Source of the DNA: Pelomonas margarita
GTDB taxonomy: Bacteria > Pseudomonadota > Gammaproteobacteria > Burkholderiales > Burkholderiaceae_C
DNA length: 64,000 bases
Reading direction: 5' to 3'
Assembly: GCF_043555875.1 (NCBI RefSeq)
Contig: NZ_JBIGHW010000001.1
Span: forward strand, 741,357 to 805,356
Positions within the stretch are counted from its first letter, which is position 1; every line of letters starts with the position of its first letter. Both the position numbers and the translations under genes were made by a program. Under the pieces are notes generated by a model, which made no database searches, was not told the DNA's origin, and saw only the letters and a program-made list of their open reading frames with translations. This document shows, in pieces, positions 15,848 through 24,748 of the stretch.

Positions 15848-16528
15848 ATGCGCGCCATCCTCCTTGCTTCCTTGTGCTTGGCCTCGGTGCTTGCCCAGGC
15901 CGCTGATCTCACCGTCACCGTGCTGGACCGCAACGGCCGGCCACTGGCGGATGCCGTCGTGCTGGTGGACAGCAGCGTGCAGGGCGTGCGGCCTGCGCCA
16001 GTGCTGGAGGCCAGCATCGCGCAGGAGAAGCTGCGCTTCGTGCCCGCGGTGACCGTGGTGGGCTTGGGCGCCAAGCTCAGCTTCAGCAACCTCGACAGCT
16101 GGGATCACCACGTCATCCTGGGCCTGATGGGGGCGGGCGGCGTCTACCTGGACCCAGGGCACAACACGCAGTTCCGGCTTGCCGGCCGCGCGCGTGGCAA
16201 GCCGCCGGCGGTGGACAGCAAGCAACTCACGCAGCCCGGCGCCTACCTGCTGGGCTGCCACATCCATGGCTCCATGCGCGGCCATGTGTACGTCGCCGAC
16301 ACGCCATGGGCGCGCCTGGCCGGTGAGGACGGCCGCGCCATGCTGCAGGGGCTGCCCGAGGGGCCGGCCCGCGTGCGCATCTGGCACCCCGACCAGCTTG
16401 TCGACGGTGTGCCGACGCCGGTGCAGGTGGCGGCTGCGGGCAACGCGGTGACGGTGCAGACGCAGATCACGTCGTCCCGCAAGGCGCGCAGCGCGCCGGC
16501 GCCGGACCCGCTCTATCCGGGGTTGTGA
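15848..16528 (+). CDS. Cupredoxin-like (methylamine-utilisation type) periplasmic protein
   Basis: 226 aa with an N-terminal signal peptide (cleavage after LAQA). The first part, about residues 20-60, resembles a carboxypeptidase-regulatory-like beta domain (LTVTVLDRNGRPLADAVV). The following plastocyanin-like domain has WDHHVI and GCHIHGSMRGHVYV, giving candidate type-1 copper ligands His, Cys, His and Met. Proteins of this kind are often annotated as methylamine utilisation proteins without direct evidence. Possibly a periplasmic electron carrier or copper-binding protein. Convergent with the kinase gene, 22 bases apart. Confidence 0.75.
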   Translation: MRAILLASLCLASVLAQAADLTVTVLDRNGRPLADAVVLVDSSVQGVRPAPVLEASIAQEKLRFVPAVTVVGLGAKLSFSNLDSWDHHVILGLMGAGGVYLDPGHNTQFRLAGRARGKPPAVDSKQLTQPGAYLLGCHIHGSMRGHVYVADTPWARLAGEDGRAMLQGLPEGPARVRIWHPDQLVDGVPTPVQVAAAGNAVTVQTQITSSRKARSAPAPDPLYPGL

Positions 16529-16550
16529 GCCTGGCGGGCCGCCCTCTGGT

Positions 16551-18008
16551 TCACTCTGTGCGGGGCTCGCGCACGACGGTGACCGTGCGGTCGGACTCCG
16601 CGACCACATAGCCCGACACGCTGCCCAGGTAGCGGCGCACCGGCGACGCGCCGCGCGCGCCCATGACGATGTGGTCCACGCCGTTGCGGCGCGCAAAGTC
16701 CACCAGTGCCTCGGCCACGTCCGGGGCCTCCAGCACGTGGAAGGTCAGCCGGCCGTCGTCCAGGGTCAGCGCCTTGCTGATGGGGCGGGCCCAGTGCTTG
16801 AGCGCGATGAGCTGCTTCACATGCAGGCTCTGGCCGTGCTGGTCGGTGAGTTCGTCGATGCCGATGCGGTTGATCTTCATGACGGCCACGCAGGCCAGCC
16901 GCGCGCCGGCCTCGGTCTGCACGATGCGGCGCACCGTCTCGCAAAGCTGGGCACGCAGCTCGGGGGTGCCGCGGTCCAGCTCCACCGCCGCCATGACGAT
17001 GGGGCTGCGGGCCAGCTGCTGGCCGTGCTGGGCCACCGGCGCGGGCTCGGAGCCCATCGCGAAGAACCAGCGCTTGAGCCGGCGCATGACGCCGCTGGTG
17101 TGCAGCTTCTCGGCGCGCGCCGTCAGCACCACGCCGCGGGGCTCGCGCAGATCCAGCGCCAACTGGGCCGCGCTCTGGTAGCGGCGCTCGGCGCGCACTT
17201 CCAGGCAGCGCAGGATGACCTCCTGCAGCCATGGGGGCAGCTCGGGGCGGATGGCGCGTGGCGGCACCGGCTCCACGTAGAGCCGGCGGCGCAGGCCGCG
17301 CACCGAGTCGGGCTGGCCGAAAGGGCGCTCGCCGGTGGCCAGGTGGTAGAGCATCACACCCAGCGCGAACAGGTCGCTGCGCGGGTCGCTGCGCACGAAC
17401 TGCACCTGCTCCGGGCTCATGTAGGGCCCCGTGCCCATGGGTAGCGTGAACTCCTCCTCCAGCAGGTCGGGCAGTTGCGCATGGCGGCTCAGACCGAAGT
17501 CCACCAGCACGGCCGTGCCGTCGGGCCGGAACATGATGTTGCTGGGCTTGATGTCCAGGTGCACCACATGCTGGCGGTGCAGCGCGGCCAGTGCCGTGGC
17601 CACGCGGGCGCCGATGTCGGCCACCTCCTCGGGCGGCAGCGGCGCGTCGTCCAGCCGCGGGCGCAGCGTCTCGCCGGGAATGCGCTCCATGACGATGAAG
17701 GCTTGGCGCGTCCAGTCGCCCCGGGCGATGAAGCGAGGTACATGCGGGCCGCTGAGTTGCGGCATCAGCATCTGCTCGACCTCGAAGCCGACGATGGTGG
17801 CCGGGTCCTCGCCGCCCTTGATTCGCGGCACCTTCATCAGCAACTCGTGGCCGTCGTCCGTGCCGGCATCGACGCGGCTCACGCGCCACAGGTTGGCCAT
17901 GCCGCCCTGGTGCAGGCGCTCTTCGAGCCGGAAGCCGTCCAGTACCTGGCCGGCCTCCAAGGGCGCGGGCGGGGAGGCCGGGGAGGAGGGGAGTGCGGTG
18001 GTACTCAT
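16551..18008 (-). CDS. Bifunctional Ser/Thr protein kinase / universal stress protein
   Basis: 485 aa from the ATG at 18008, which overlaps the upstream phosphoesterase stop (ATGA); the longer open frame is a shadow. Kinase domain, about 20-300: glycine loop HQGGMANLW, Lys59, catalytic HLDIKPSN with Asp152, DFG at 170-172 and MSPEQ. It is a PknB-like cytosolic kinase with no membrane segment. The C-terminal part, about 345-485, is a UspA fold ending in GARGASPVRRYLGS, a loop of the ATP-binding USP type. The fusion suggests stress or nucleotide input to phosphorylation. Targets unknown. Confidence 0.9.
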   Translation of the reverse strand: MSTTALPSSPASPPAPLEAGQVLDGFRLEERLHQGGMANLWRVSRVDAGTDDGHELLMKVPRIKGGEDPATIVGFEVEQMLMPQLSGPHVPRFIARGDWTRQAFIVMERIPGETLRPRLDDAPLPPEEVADIGARVATALAALHRQHVVHLDIKPSNIMFRPDGTAVLVDFGLSRHAQLPDLLEEEFTLPMGTGPYMSPEQVQFVRSDPRSDLFALGVMLYHLATGERPFGQPDSVRGLRRRLYVEPVPPRAIRPELPPWLQEVILRCLEVRAERRYQSAAQLALDLREPRGVVLTARAEKLHTSGVMRRLKRWFFAMGSEPAPVAQHGQQLARSPIVMAAVELDRGTPELRAQLCETVRRIVQTEAGARLACVAVMKINRIGIDELTDQHGQSLHVKQLIALKHWARPISKALTLDDGRLTFHVLEAPDVAEALVDFARRNGVDHIVMGARGASPVRRYLGSVSGYVVAESDRTVTVVREPRTE

Positions 18009-18781
18009 TCGCCCAGTGTCAGCCGTCGGGCCAGGCGTTCGACGAGGACGGTGGGCATGTCGGTGGCGCGCAGCGCGCTGCAGGCCGCCTCCACGTCGTA
18101 GCCGACGCGCTGGAAGGTGATGCGGGCGTCGGCCAGGTCGCTGCCGGCCGGGTCCAGCAGCGCGTAGCAGGCGGCCGGGTTGCCGTCGCGCGGCTGGCCG
18201 CAGGCGCCCGGCACGACCAGCCACTGCCGGTGGCCGGGCAGCGGCATGGGCACGCCGGCCAGCGGGCGGAAGTCGCCCGCCTTGCCGGTGCCCGACAGGT
18301 GGTACAGCATGGGCTCGTGCATGTGGCCGCAGGCCTGGATGCGCGCCGGGCTGGCGTGCAGGCTCTTGACGGCCTCGGCCCGGCCCTGCACGTACTCCCA
18401 GCCGCCGGGCTGGAAGGCGTTGGCGTGCACGAACAGGCAGTGGCCTGGATCGCCCTGCGCCTGCAGCGGCAGCCGGGCGAGGAAGCGAAGTTGGTCTTCG
18501 TTGAGCTGCGCGCGCGTCCAGTCGATGACGGCGCGGGCGTCCGGGTGCATGCCGGGCGTGCTGCCGTGGGCCACGGCTTCGTCGTGGTTGCCCTGGATGG
18601 CGATGGCGCCGTCGGCCACCAGGGCCATCACCCGCTCGACCACCCAGGCCGGGTCAGCGCCGTAGCCTACGAAGTCGCCCAGCAGCGCGAAATGCGTCGC
18701 GCCCTGGGCGCTGGCGTCAGCCAGCACGGCCTCGAAGGCCTGCCGGTTGGCATGGATGTCGGTGATGAAAGCCCAGCGCAT
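18005..18781 (-). CDS. Metallophosphoesterase (calcineurin-like)
   Basis: 258 aa from the ATG at 18781 (opening MRWAFITDIHANR). The metal-binding motifs run in order: D-x-H (TDIHAN), GDFVGYG, GNHDEAV and GHMHEP, the dinuclear metallophosphoesterase core of the YfcE/ApaH-like superfamily. It is the first gene of a two-gene operon and overlaps the kinase start by 4 bases, so the two are translationally coupled. It could be the phosphatase partner of the kinase or a nucleotide phosphodiesterase; this is inference. Confidence 0.88.
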   Translation of the reverse strand: MRWAFITDIHANRQAFEAVLADASAQGATHFALLGDFVGYGADPAWVVERVMALVADGAIAIQGNHDEAVAHGSTPGMHPDARAVIDWTRAQLNEDQLRFLARLPLQAQGDPGHCLFVHANAFQPGGWEYVQGRAEAVKSLHASPARIQACGHMHEPMLYHLSGTGKAGDFRPLAGVPMPLPGHRQWLVVPGACGQPRDGNPAACYALLDPAGSDLADARITFQRVGYDVEAACSALRATDMPTVLVERLARRLTLGE

Positions 18782-18884
18782 AGATCGCCAGCTTGCCATG
18801 AAGCGCTGACGGCAAGCTGCCGCGTGGCCCGCAAGCCGCGAAGGCTGGCTCGCCGACGCTGCAAGGGCGTTGCTGCATGGGCAC

Positions 18885-18907
18885 AAAAAAGCCGGCACGG
18901 GGCCGGC
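18885..18907 (-). terminator. Intrinsic terminator of argF
   Basis: On the minus strand a GCCGG...CCGGC hairpin is followed by six T residues, 22 bases past the argF stop. It is the only clear transcription end between argF and the metallophosphoesterase. Confidence 0.85.
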
Positions 18908-18929
18908 GGGTTGCGCGGGGCAGGCGGCG

Positions 18930-19871
18930 TCAGCCGATGCGGCCCAGCAGCAGGTACTCCATGAGTGCCTTCTGCACGTGCATGCGATTCTCCGCCTCGT
19001 CCCAGACGACCGACTGGGGCCCGTCGATGACGTCGGCTGCGACCTCCTCACCGCGGTGCGCCGGCAGGCAGTGCATGAACAGTGCGTCCGGCTTGGCGCG
19101 GGCCATCATGTCGCGATCCACGCACCAGTCGGCGAACGCGGCCTTGCGGGCCTCGTTCTCGGCTTCATAGCCCATGCTGGTCCAGACGTCAGTCGTGACG
19201 AGGTCGGCGCCGACGCAGGCCTCGCGTGGGTCCTTGAAGACCTTGTAGCAGCTGGCATCCTTGATGCCTGCCACGGCCGGGTCGATCTCGTAGCCGCTGG
19301 GTGTGCTGACGTGCACCGTGAAGCCGAGGATCTCCGCCGCCTGCAGCCACGTGTTGGCCATGTTGTTGCCGTCGCCCACCCAGGCTACAACGCGGCCCTT
19401 CAGGCAGTCCATGTCGATGCTGCCGCGGCGGTCCATGCCGCGGGCCTCGATGAACGTGAACAGGTCGGCCAGGATCTGGCAGGGGTGGTACTCGTTGGTC
19501 AGCCCGTTGATGACCGGCACGCGCGAGTGCGCCGCGAAGCGTTCGATCTTGCTCTGCTCGAAGGTGCGGATCATGACGATGTCGACCATGCGGCTGATGA
19601 CGCGTGCCGAATCTTCCACCGGCTCAGCGCGGCCCAGCTGGCTGTCGCCGGTCGTCAGGTGCACGACCGAGCCACCCATTTGGTACATGCCCGCCTCGAA
19701 GCTGACGCGCGTGCGCGTGCTGGCCTTCTCGAAGATCATGGCCAGCGTGCGGTCCTGCAGCGGCTGGTACTTCTCGTAGTTTTTGAAGCGGCGCTTGATG
19801 ATGCCGGCGCGGTCGAACAGGTGGGCGTATTCCTCGGCCCGCAGGTCCTTGAACTGGAGGTAGTGGCGCAT
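18930..19871 (-). CDS. argF: Ornithine carbamoyltransferase
   Basis: 313 aa when started at the ATG at 19871 (MRHYLQFKDL), preceded by a GGAGAC ribosome site; an in-frame ATG 7 codons upstream (19892) would overlap the argD end and is less likely. Carbamoyl-phosphate site ASTRTR, the HPCQ loop and the ornithine loop HCLPAHRGEE are intact. Converts ornithine and carbamoyl phosphate to citrulline in arginine synthesis. Directly follows argD, 17 bases between stop and start. Confidence 0.95.
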   Translation of the reverse strand: MRHYLQFKDLRAEEYAHLFDRAGIIKRRFKNYEKYQPLQDRTLAMIFEKASTRTRVSFEAGMYQMGGSVVHLTTGDSQLGRAEPVEDSARVISRMVDIVMIRTFEQSKIERFAAHSRVPVINGLTNEYHPCQILADLFTFIEARGMDRRGSIDMDCLKGRVVAWVGDGNNMANTWLQAAEILGFTVHVSTPSGYEIDPAVAGIKDASCYKVFKDPREACVGADLVTTDVWTSMGYEAENEARKAAFADWCVDRDMMARAKPDALFMHCLPAHRGEEVAADVIDGPQSVVWDEAENRMHVQKALMEYLLLGRIG

Positions 19872-19888
19872 CAGGCTGTCTCCTGGCT

Positions 19889-21094
19889 TCATGGCTTGGG
19901 TTCGGCCAGGAAGGCCTTGATCAGTGGCACGAGGATCGCGGTGATCTGGTGCGCCTCGTCGTGCGTGAGGATCAGCGGCGGCAGCAGGCGCACGACACGG
20001 TCGGCCGTCACGCTGATGAGCAGACCGGCTTCCAGTGCGCGGGTCAACAGCACGCCGCAGGGGCGGTCCAGCTCGACGCCCAGCATCAGACCCTGGCCGC
20101 GGATGTCGACGACGCCGGCCTCGCCGCCCAAGCCCTCGGCCAGTCCTTTACGCAGCGTGGCGCCCACGGCCTCGGCGTTGGCCAGCAGGCCGTCCTCTGC
20201 CATGACCTTCAGCGTCTCGACGCCGGCACGCATGGCCAGCGGGTTTCCGCCAAACGTGGTGCCGTGGTTGCCTGCCTTCAGCACGTCGGCCGCACGCGGG
20301 CCGCAGACGACGGCGCCAATGGGTACGCCCGAGCCCAGGCCCTTGGCCAGCGGCATCACATCAGGCTTGATGTCCGCCCATTGATGTGCGAACCACTTGC
20401 CGGTGCGGCCGATGCCACACTGCACCTCGTCCAGCATCAGCAGCAGGTCGTGCCGGTCGCACACCCGGCGCAGCGCCTGCAGGAACTCGATGCGGGCGGG
20501 CTGGATGCCGCCTTCGCCCTGGATGGTTTCCAGGAAGATGGCCGTCACGTTGGGGTGTGCCGCGATGGCGGCCTCGACGGCAGCGATGTCGTTCAGCTTC
20601 ACTCGCACGAAACCCGGCACCAGCGGCCCGAAGCCGGCCTGGATCTTGGGGTTCGCTGTGGCCGACAGCGTCGCGATGGAGCGGCCGTGGAAGGCGCCCT
20701 CGAAGACGATGACCTCGGGCGACTCGACGCCGCGGTCATGGCCGAACTTGCGGGCGATCTTCAGTGCCGCCTCATTGGCCTCCAGCCCGCTGTTGCAGAA
20801 GAAGACATTGGCCAGGCCCGACAGCTCGACGAGTTTGTCGGCCAGCTGTTCCTGCAGCGGGATGCGGTAGTAATTGCTGGTGTGGATCAGCTTGCCGACC
20901 TGGTCCTGCAGCGCTGCCACCAGGCGCGGGTGGTTGTGGCCCAACGTGTTGACGGCGATACCGGCCAGCCCGTCCAGCAATCGTCGGCCGGCCGTGTCCC
21001 AGACCCAGCTGCCCTGGCCGTGCGAAAGCGCAACGGGCAGACGGCCATAGGTCGGCATCACGTGGGCGTCAGACGGAAGGGGCACAGCGTTCAT
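19889..21094 (-). CDS. argD: Acetylornithine aminotransferase
   Basis: 401 aa from the ATG at 21094, which has a GGAGAC ribosome site; the frame stays open further upstream but without family similarity. A class-III PLP aminotransferase: NSGLEANEAALKIAR, the LMLDEVQCGIGRTGK segment with the PLP Asp, and AKGLGSGVPIG with the Schiff-base Lys. Makes N-acetylornithine from the semialdehyde and may serve in succinyl-diaminopimelate synthesis too. Forms an argD-argF operon. Confidence 0.94.
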   Translation of the reverse strand: MNAVPLPSDAHVMPTYGRLPVALSHGQGSWVWDTAGRRLLDGLAGIAVNTLGHNHPRLVAALQDQVGKLIHTSNYYRIPLQEQLADKLVELSGLANVFFCNSGLEANEAALKIARKFGHDRGVESPEVIVFEGAFHGRSIATLSATANPKIQAGFGPLVPGFVRVKLNDIAAVEAAIAAHPNVTAIFLETIQGEGGIQPARIEFLQALRRVCDRHDLLLMLDEVQCGIGRTGKWFAHQWADIKPDVMPLAKGLGSGVPIGAVVCGPRAADVLKAGNHGTTFGGNPLAMRAGVETLKVMAEDGLLANAEAVGATLRKGLAEGLGGEAGVVDIRGQGLMLGVELDRPCGVLLTRALEAGLLISVTADRVVRLLPPLILTHDEAHQITAILVPLIKAFLAEPKP

Positions 21095-21247
21095 CGGGTC
21101 TCCGATTGGGTCGAGAAAAATTGAGCTTTTGATTCTAGGACGCGATGCGGCGGCCTTTGCTGCGCCGCAATAGAAGGGCGCGAGCCGAGGCACAATAGCG
21201 TTCTTTGGCGGCGGCCCTCTGCTGACCCGCGAAGCTGACCACTTTCC

Positions 21248-21577
21248 ATGACCGTTGCCTCTCCGCCGCGCGAAGTATTCATCCAGGGTGTGACACTGGA
21301 TGGACGTACCTTCCGCCCGAGCGACTGGGCCGAGCGCCTGGCCGGTGCGATGTCCAGTTTCCGCCCCGGCGGCGCCCGCATGGGCATCGGTGCCCACATC
21401 GGCTACTCGCCGTATTGCGTGCCTACCGTCATCAATGGCGTGAAGTGCGTCATCGTCAACGAAGAACTGCGGCGCCTGGAGCCCATGGCCTGGGACTTCG
21501 TCATGAACTTCGCCCGCGACAACAACCTGCAAGTGGCCGATGCCTGTCTGCTGCCTGACGGCAAGCCAGGGGCCTGA
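21248..21577 (+). CDS. DUF3579 family protein
   Basis: 109 aa with no signal peptide. The sequence (FRPSDWAERLAGAMSSF, YSPYCVPTVINGVKCVIVN) fits the DUF3579 family, small proteins found mainly in betaproteobacteria, often beside argD-argF as here. Divergent from argD with a 153-base gap. No function is known; the conserved neighbourhood hints at a link to amino-acid metabolism. Confidence 0.8.
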   Translation: MTVASPPREVFIQGVTLDGRTFRPSDWAERLAGAMSSFRPGGARMGIGAHIGYSPYCVPTVINGVKCVIVNEELRRLEPMAWDFVMNFARDNNLQVADACLLPDGKPGA

Positions 21578-21661
21578 CCCCCTGACCGGTGGGTGCTTAG
21601 CGACTCCCCCAGGCGACGCAAGCCGTTGCTGGGGCTAAGCTCACCGCGTGCCGATTCCCTC

Positions 21662-22525
21662 ATGCCGATGATTTCCAGCCCTGCCTCCGATGGGCCCGCC
21701 GCGTTGCCGCGCGCAGGGGCTGCCGCCGCGTCGACCGTCTGGGTGCTGCTGCGCGGCATGTCGCGTGAAAGTGGCCATTGGGGCGACTTCCCCGAACACC
21801 TGCAACACGAGTTGCAGGCGCTGCGACAGGATGTGCGCGTGATCTCGCTGGACCTGCCGGGCACGGGCGCGTTGCGGCGCCAACCCAGCCCGACCCAGGT
21901 GTCGGCCATCGTCGACGCCTGCCGTGCTCAGTTGCAGCGCCACGGTATCGGGGCGCCGGTGTCGCTTTTGGGAATGTCGCTTGGTGCTGCGGTGCTGAGC
22001 GACTGGGCCAATCGCTATCCGGCCGAGGTGGATGCGGGGGTGTTGATCAACCCTAGCTTGCGGCCGTTCAGCGAGGTGTTCCGCAAATCGCGGCCGCTCA
22101 ATTACCTGGGGCTGGCGCTGCTGTCGTTGAGTCGCTTCGGCGCGCGCATGCGGGAGGAGCGCGTGCTCAGCCTGACGACGCGTCTGACGCCGCCGCAGAC
22201 GGTCATCGACCGTTGGCTGGAGCTGCAGCGCCAGCATCCGCTGGGCGTGCGCAATACGGTGCGTCAGTTGCTGGCCAGTACGCGCTACCGCGCCAGCCGC
22301 ACACGGCCGGCGGCGCCCATGCTGTTGTTGTGCAGCAAGGCGGACGGCCTGGTGGATTGGCGTTGTTCGCAGGCAATCAGCCGGGCCTGGGGTGCGCCGC
22401 TGCGCATGCACACCCGGGCGGGGCATGACCTGCCGCTGGACGATCCGCTGTGGGTCGCGCGCGCCGTGGCCGACTGGATGCGTGATCGCAGCATCCAGGG
22501 TGTCGGCCCGGGCGAGTGGCACTAG
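21662..22525 (+). CDS. Alpha/beta hydrolase
   Basis: 287 aa from the ATG at 21662; a GTG at 21593 would add 23 poorly conserved residues, so the start is uncertain. Alpha/beta-hydrolase features are the strand-turn SLDLPGTGALRR, the nucleophile elbow LLGMSLGAAV (Ser in GMSLG) and the terminal His in RAGHDLPLDDP. No signal peptide, so cytoplasmic. Substrate unknown. 84 bases after the DUF3579 gene; convergent with rpsT. Confidence 0.8.
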   Translation: MPMISSPASDGPAALPRAGAAAASTVWVLLRGMSRESGHWGDFPEHLQHELQALRQDVRVISLDLPGTGALRRQPSPTQVSAIVDACRAQLQRHGIGAPVSLLGMSLGAAVLSDWANRYPAEVDAGVLINPSLRPFSEVFRKSRPLNYLGLALLSLSRFGARMREERVLSLTTRLTPPQTVIDRWLELQRQHPLGVRNTVRQLLASTRYRASRTRPAAPMLLLCSKADGLVDWRCSQAISRAWGAPLRMHTRAGHDLPLDDPLWVARAVADWMRDRSIQGVGPGEWH

Positions 22526-22680
22526 GTGGTTGACCTCTCGCCCCGTCTCGCTGGCTGAGCGTGGCGAGACGGGGCGGTCGCCTGAGGGGCAACGGCGATG
22601 GTCATGGCATGGTGCCGCTCGCATATCGGCCGAGGGCCGGCTTGGGAGTGGCCCGGCGCTCGGCCCGCTAGATCAACAGC

Positions 22681-22746
22681 CAATGCAAAAGGCCCGCGGG
22701 GCGGGCCTCAAAGCAGAAAGCCCGCTTTCGCGGGCCTTCTGCATTG
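22681..22746 (-). terminator. Compound terminator of rpsT with nested inverted repeats
   Basis: Two adjacent hairpins lie 20 to 90 bases past the rpsT stop. The rpsT-proximal one has 13-base arms (22713-22725 with 22730-22742) with one mismatch; on the minus strand it runs into TTTCTGCTTTG. The distal one has perfect 8-base arms (22690-22697 with 22701-22708) followed by TTTTG. The outer sequences (22681-22697 and 22730-22746) are also complementary at 16 of 17 positions, so an alternative large stem-loop could replace the two small ones. Confidence 0.8.
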
Positions 22747-22766
22747 CACCAGAGCTGGATTGGTTA

Positions 22767-23063
22767 TCAGGCGGCGAGCGCCTTGATCTTGGCGGACAGG
22801 CGGCTCTTGTGACGAGCAGCCTTGTTCTTGTGGAAGATGCCCTTGTCGGCGACAGAGTCGATGACTGCTTGGGCGGTCTTGAACAGGTCGGCGGCCTTGG
22901 ACTTGTCGCCAGCCGTCACGGCCTTTTGCACGTTCTTGATGACCGTGCGGAATTTGGAACGCAGCGCGGTGTTCGCGGCGTTGAGCTTGACGTCCTGGCG
23001 GGCGCGCTTGCGGCCCGATGCCAGGCGAACCGTCTTCTTCTTGGCTTTGGAGCTGGTTGCCAT
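22767..23063 (-). CDS. rpsT: 30S ribosomal protein S20
   Basis: 98 aa, highly basic, beginning MATSSKAKKKTVRLASGRKRARQ, with the family's helical body (FKTAQAVIDSVADKGIFHKNKAARHKSRL). Slightly longer than the usual 85-90 aa. Binds 16S rRNA at the base of the small subunit. Monocistronic, with its own promoter (23098-23127) and strong terminators; divergent from murJ, the usual arrangement in betaproteobacteria. Confidence 0.96.
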   Translation of the reverse strand: MATSSKAKKKTVRLASGRKRARQDVKLNAANTALRSKFRTVIKNVQKAVTAGDKSKAADLFKTAQAVIDSVADKGIFHKNKAARHKSRLSAKIKALAA

Positions 23064-23097
23064 GCTGTATCTATACCCAGTTGGTGCAAAGACAGCG

Positions 23098-23127
23098 AGT
23101 ATAGCGCGGTTTCATTGTTAAAGCCAA
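23098..23127 (-). promoter_or_regulatory. Sigma-70 promoter of rpsT
   Basis: Minus strand: -35 TTGGCT, 18-base spacer, -10 TATACT, placing the transcription start about 28 bases upstream of the rpsT ATG. Confidence 0.7.
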
Positions 23128-23183
23128 GTGTCGGCGCGCAGTTTCGTCAGTTCTCGCGGCAGCGACACAGATAATCCCGCGCC

Positions 23184-24746
23184 ATGAATCTGCTGCGCGC
23201 CGCGTCAACCATCTCCCTGCTGACCCTGGCGTCGCGCATTACTGGCCTCGCTCGCGAAACCATGGCGGCCGGCCTTTTTGGCGCCACGGCGATGATGGAT
23301 GCCTACCTCGTCGCCTTCCGGATTCCCAACCTGCTGCGCCGGCTGTTTGCCGAGGGTGCGTTCTCCCAGGCCTTCGTGCCGCTGCTGGCGGCCACCAAGG
23401 CGGCCGAGGGGGAGGCGGCCACCCGCCGCCTGATCGACGCCGTCGCCACCGTGCTGTTGTGGGCGCTGGTGGCCACATCCGTCGTGGGCGTCGTCGCCGC
23501 GCCGGTGCTGGTCTGGCTGTTGGGATCGGGATTGCCCGGGCCGGCTTTCGACGCATCGGTCACCATGACGCGTTTCATGTTTCCCTACATCGCCTGCATG
23601 TCGATGGTGGCGCTGTCGGCGGGCATCCTGAACACTTGGCGGCGCTTTGTCGTGCCTGCGGCCACGCCGGTGCTGCTAAACCTCAGTGTCATCGCCACGG
23701 GCTGGGCGTTGGCCGGGCCATTGGAGCGGGCCGGCTATCCGGGCATCTATGCGATGGCCTTCGGCGTCATGCTGGGCGGCGTGCTGCAACTGCTGGTGCA
23801 GTGGCCGGCGTTGCGGGCCGCAGATGCGATGCCGCGCATGCGCCTGAGCTTGGCCGGCTTCAGGGAGTCTCGCGCCAATCCGGGTGTGGGCCGCGTCATC
23901 CGTGGCATGGGGCCGGCGTTGCTCGGCGTGGGCGTGTCGCAGCTGTCGCTGATGATCAACACGCAGATTTCCAGCCACCTGGCCGAGGGTGCGACCTCGT
24001 GGCTGAACTATGCGGACCGCCTAATGGAATTCCCCATCGGCCTGCTGGGCGTCGCGTTGGCCGCAGTTCTGACGCCGCAGCTGTCTGCGGCGCAGGCCTC
24101 GGGTGCTAGTGAGCGCTACAGCCGGCTGCTGGACTGGGGGCTGCGCATGGTCATGCTGCTGGCGCTGCCTTGCGCCGTGGCGCTGATCGTCTTCGCCGAA
24201 CCGCTGACCGCCGTGCTGTACCACCGCAAGGCCTTCCGTCCGGAGGATGTCGTCCACACTGCGCAGGCGGTGATGGGCTGGGGCGTCGGCCTGATGGGGC
24301 TCATCGCCGTCAAGGTGCTCGCGCCGGGTTTCTATGCGCGGCAGGACACCGGCACGCCGGCCAAGATCGCCATCGCCGTGCTGGTGCTGACACAACTCTT
24401 CAACTTGGTTTTCGTGCCCTGGATCGGCGTCGCCGGCCTGGCGCTGTCCATCGGCCTGGGCGCGCTGGTCAATGCGGGCTGGCTGTTGTGGGGGTTGAGG
24501 AAGTTGGGCGGCTATCGACCTGAACCGGGCTGGGCGGGCTTCGGCCTGCGGGTAGTGTTGGGCTGTGTGGCCATGGGCTTGCTGCAGTGGCAACTGGCGA
24601 CGCGGCTGGACTGGATCGCCCTCGGTGCGCGCGAGATCCAGCGTGGGGCCGTCATGGCGGGCTGCCTTTCTGCCAGTGCTGCGGTCTACTTCGCCGTGCT
24701 GCTGTTGGTAGGTCTGCGTCCCCGTGCGCTGGGGCGGCCGAGCTGA
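23184..24746 (+). CDS. murJ: MurJ: lipid II flippase
   Basis: 520 aa, about 14 transmembrane segments. Begins MNLLRAASTISLLTLASRITG and carries the MATE-like MOP-superfamily motifs GLARETMAAGLFG and AFRIPNLLRRLFAEGAFSQAF with the conserved central-cavity Arg residues. Flips the lipid-linked peptidoglycan precursor across the inner membrane. First gene of a run of plus-strand genes; two bases separate its stop from the next ATG. Confidence 0.95.
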   Translation: MNLLRAASTISLLTLASRITGLARETMAAGLFGATAMMDAYLVAFRIPNLLRRLFAEGAFSQAFVPLLAATKAAEGEAATRRLIDAVATVLLWALVATSVVGVVAAPVLVWLLGSGLPGPAFDASVTMTRFMFPYIACMSMVALSAGILNTWRRFVVPAATPVLLNLSVIATGWALAGPLERAGYPGIYAMAFGVMLGGVLQLLVQWPALRAADAMPRMRLSLAGFRESRANPGVGRVIRGMGPALLGVGVSQLSLMINTQISSHLAEGATSWLNYADRLMEFPIGLLGVALAAVLTPQLSAAQASGASERYSRLLDWGLRMVMLLALPCAVALIVFAEPLTAVLYHRKAFRPEDVVHTAQAVMGWGVGLMGLIAVKVLAPGFYARQDTGTPAKIAIAVLVLTQLFNLVFVPWIGVAGLALSIGLGALVNAGWLLWGLRKLGGYRPEPGWAGFGLRVVLGCVAMGLLQWQLATRLDWIALGAREIQRGAVMAGCLSASAAVYFAVLLLVGLRPRALGRPS

Positions 24747-24748
24747 AG

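Noticed and set aside
21095..21247. Possible arginine operator in the argD/DUF3579 gap.
   Set aside because: No clear ARG-box dyad was found, and only weak -10-like hexamers (TAGAAT) without matching -35 elements.
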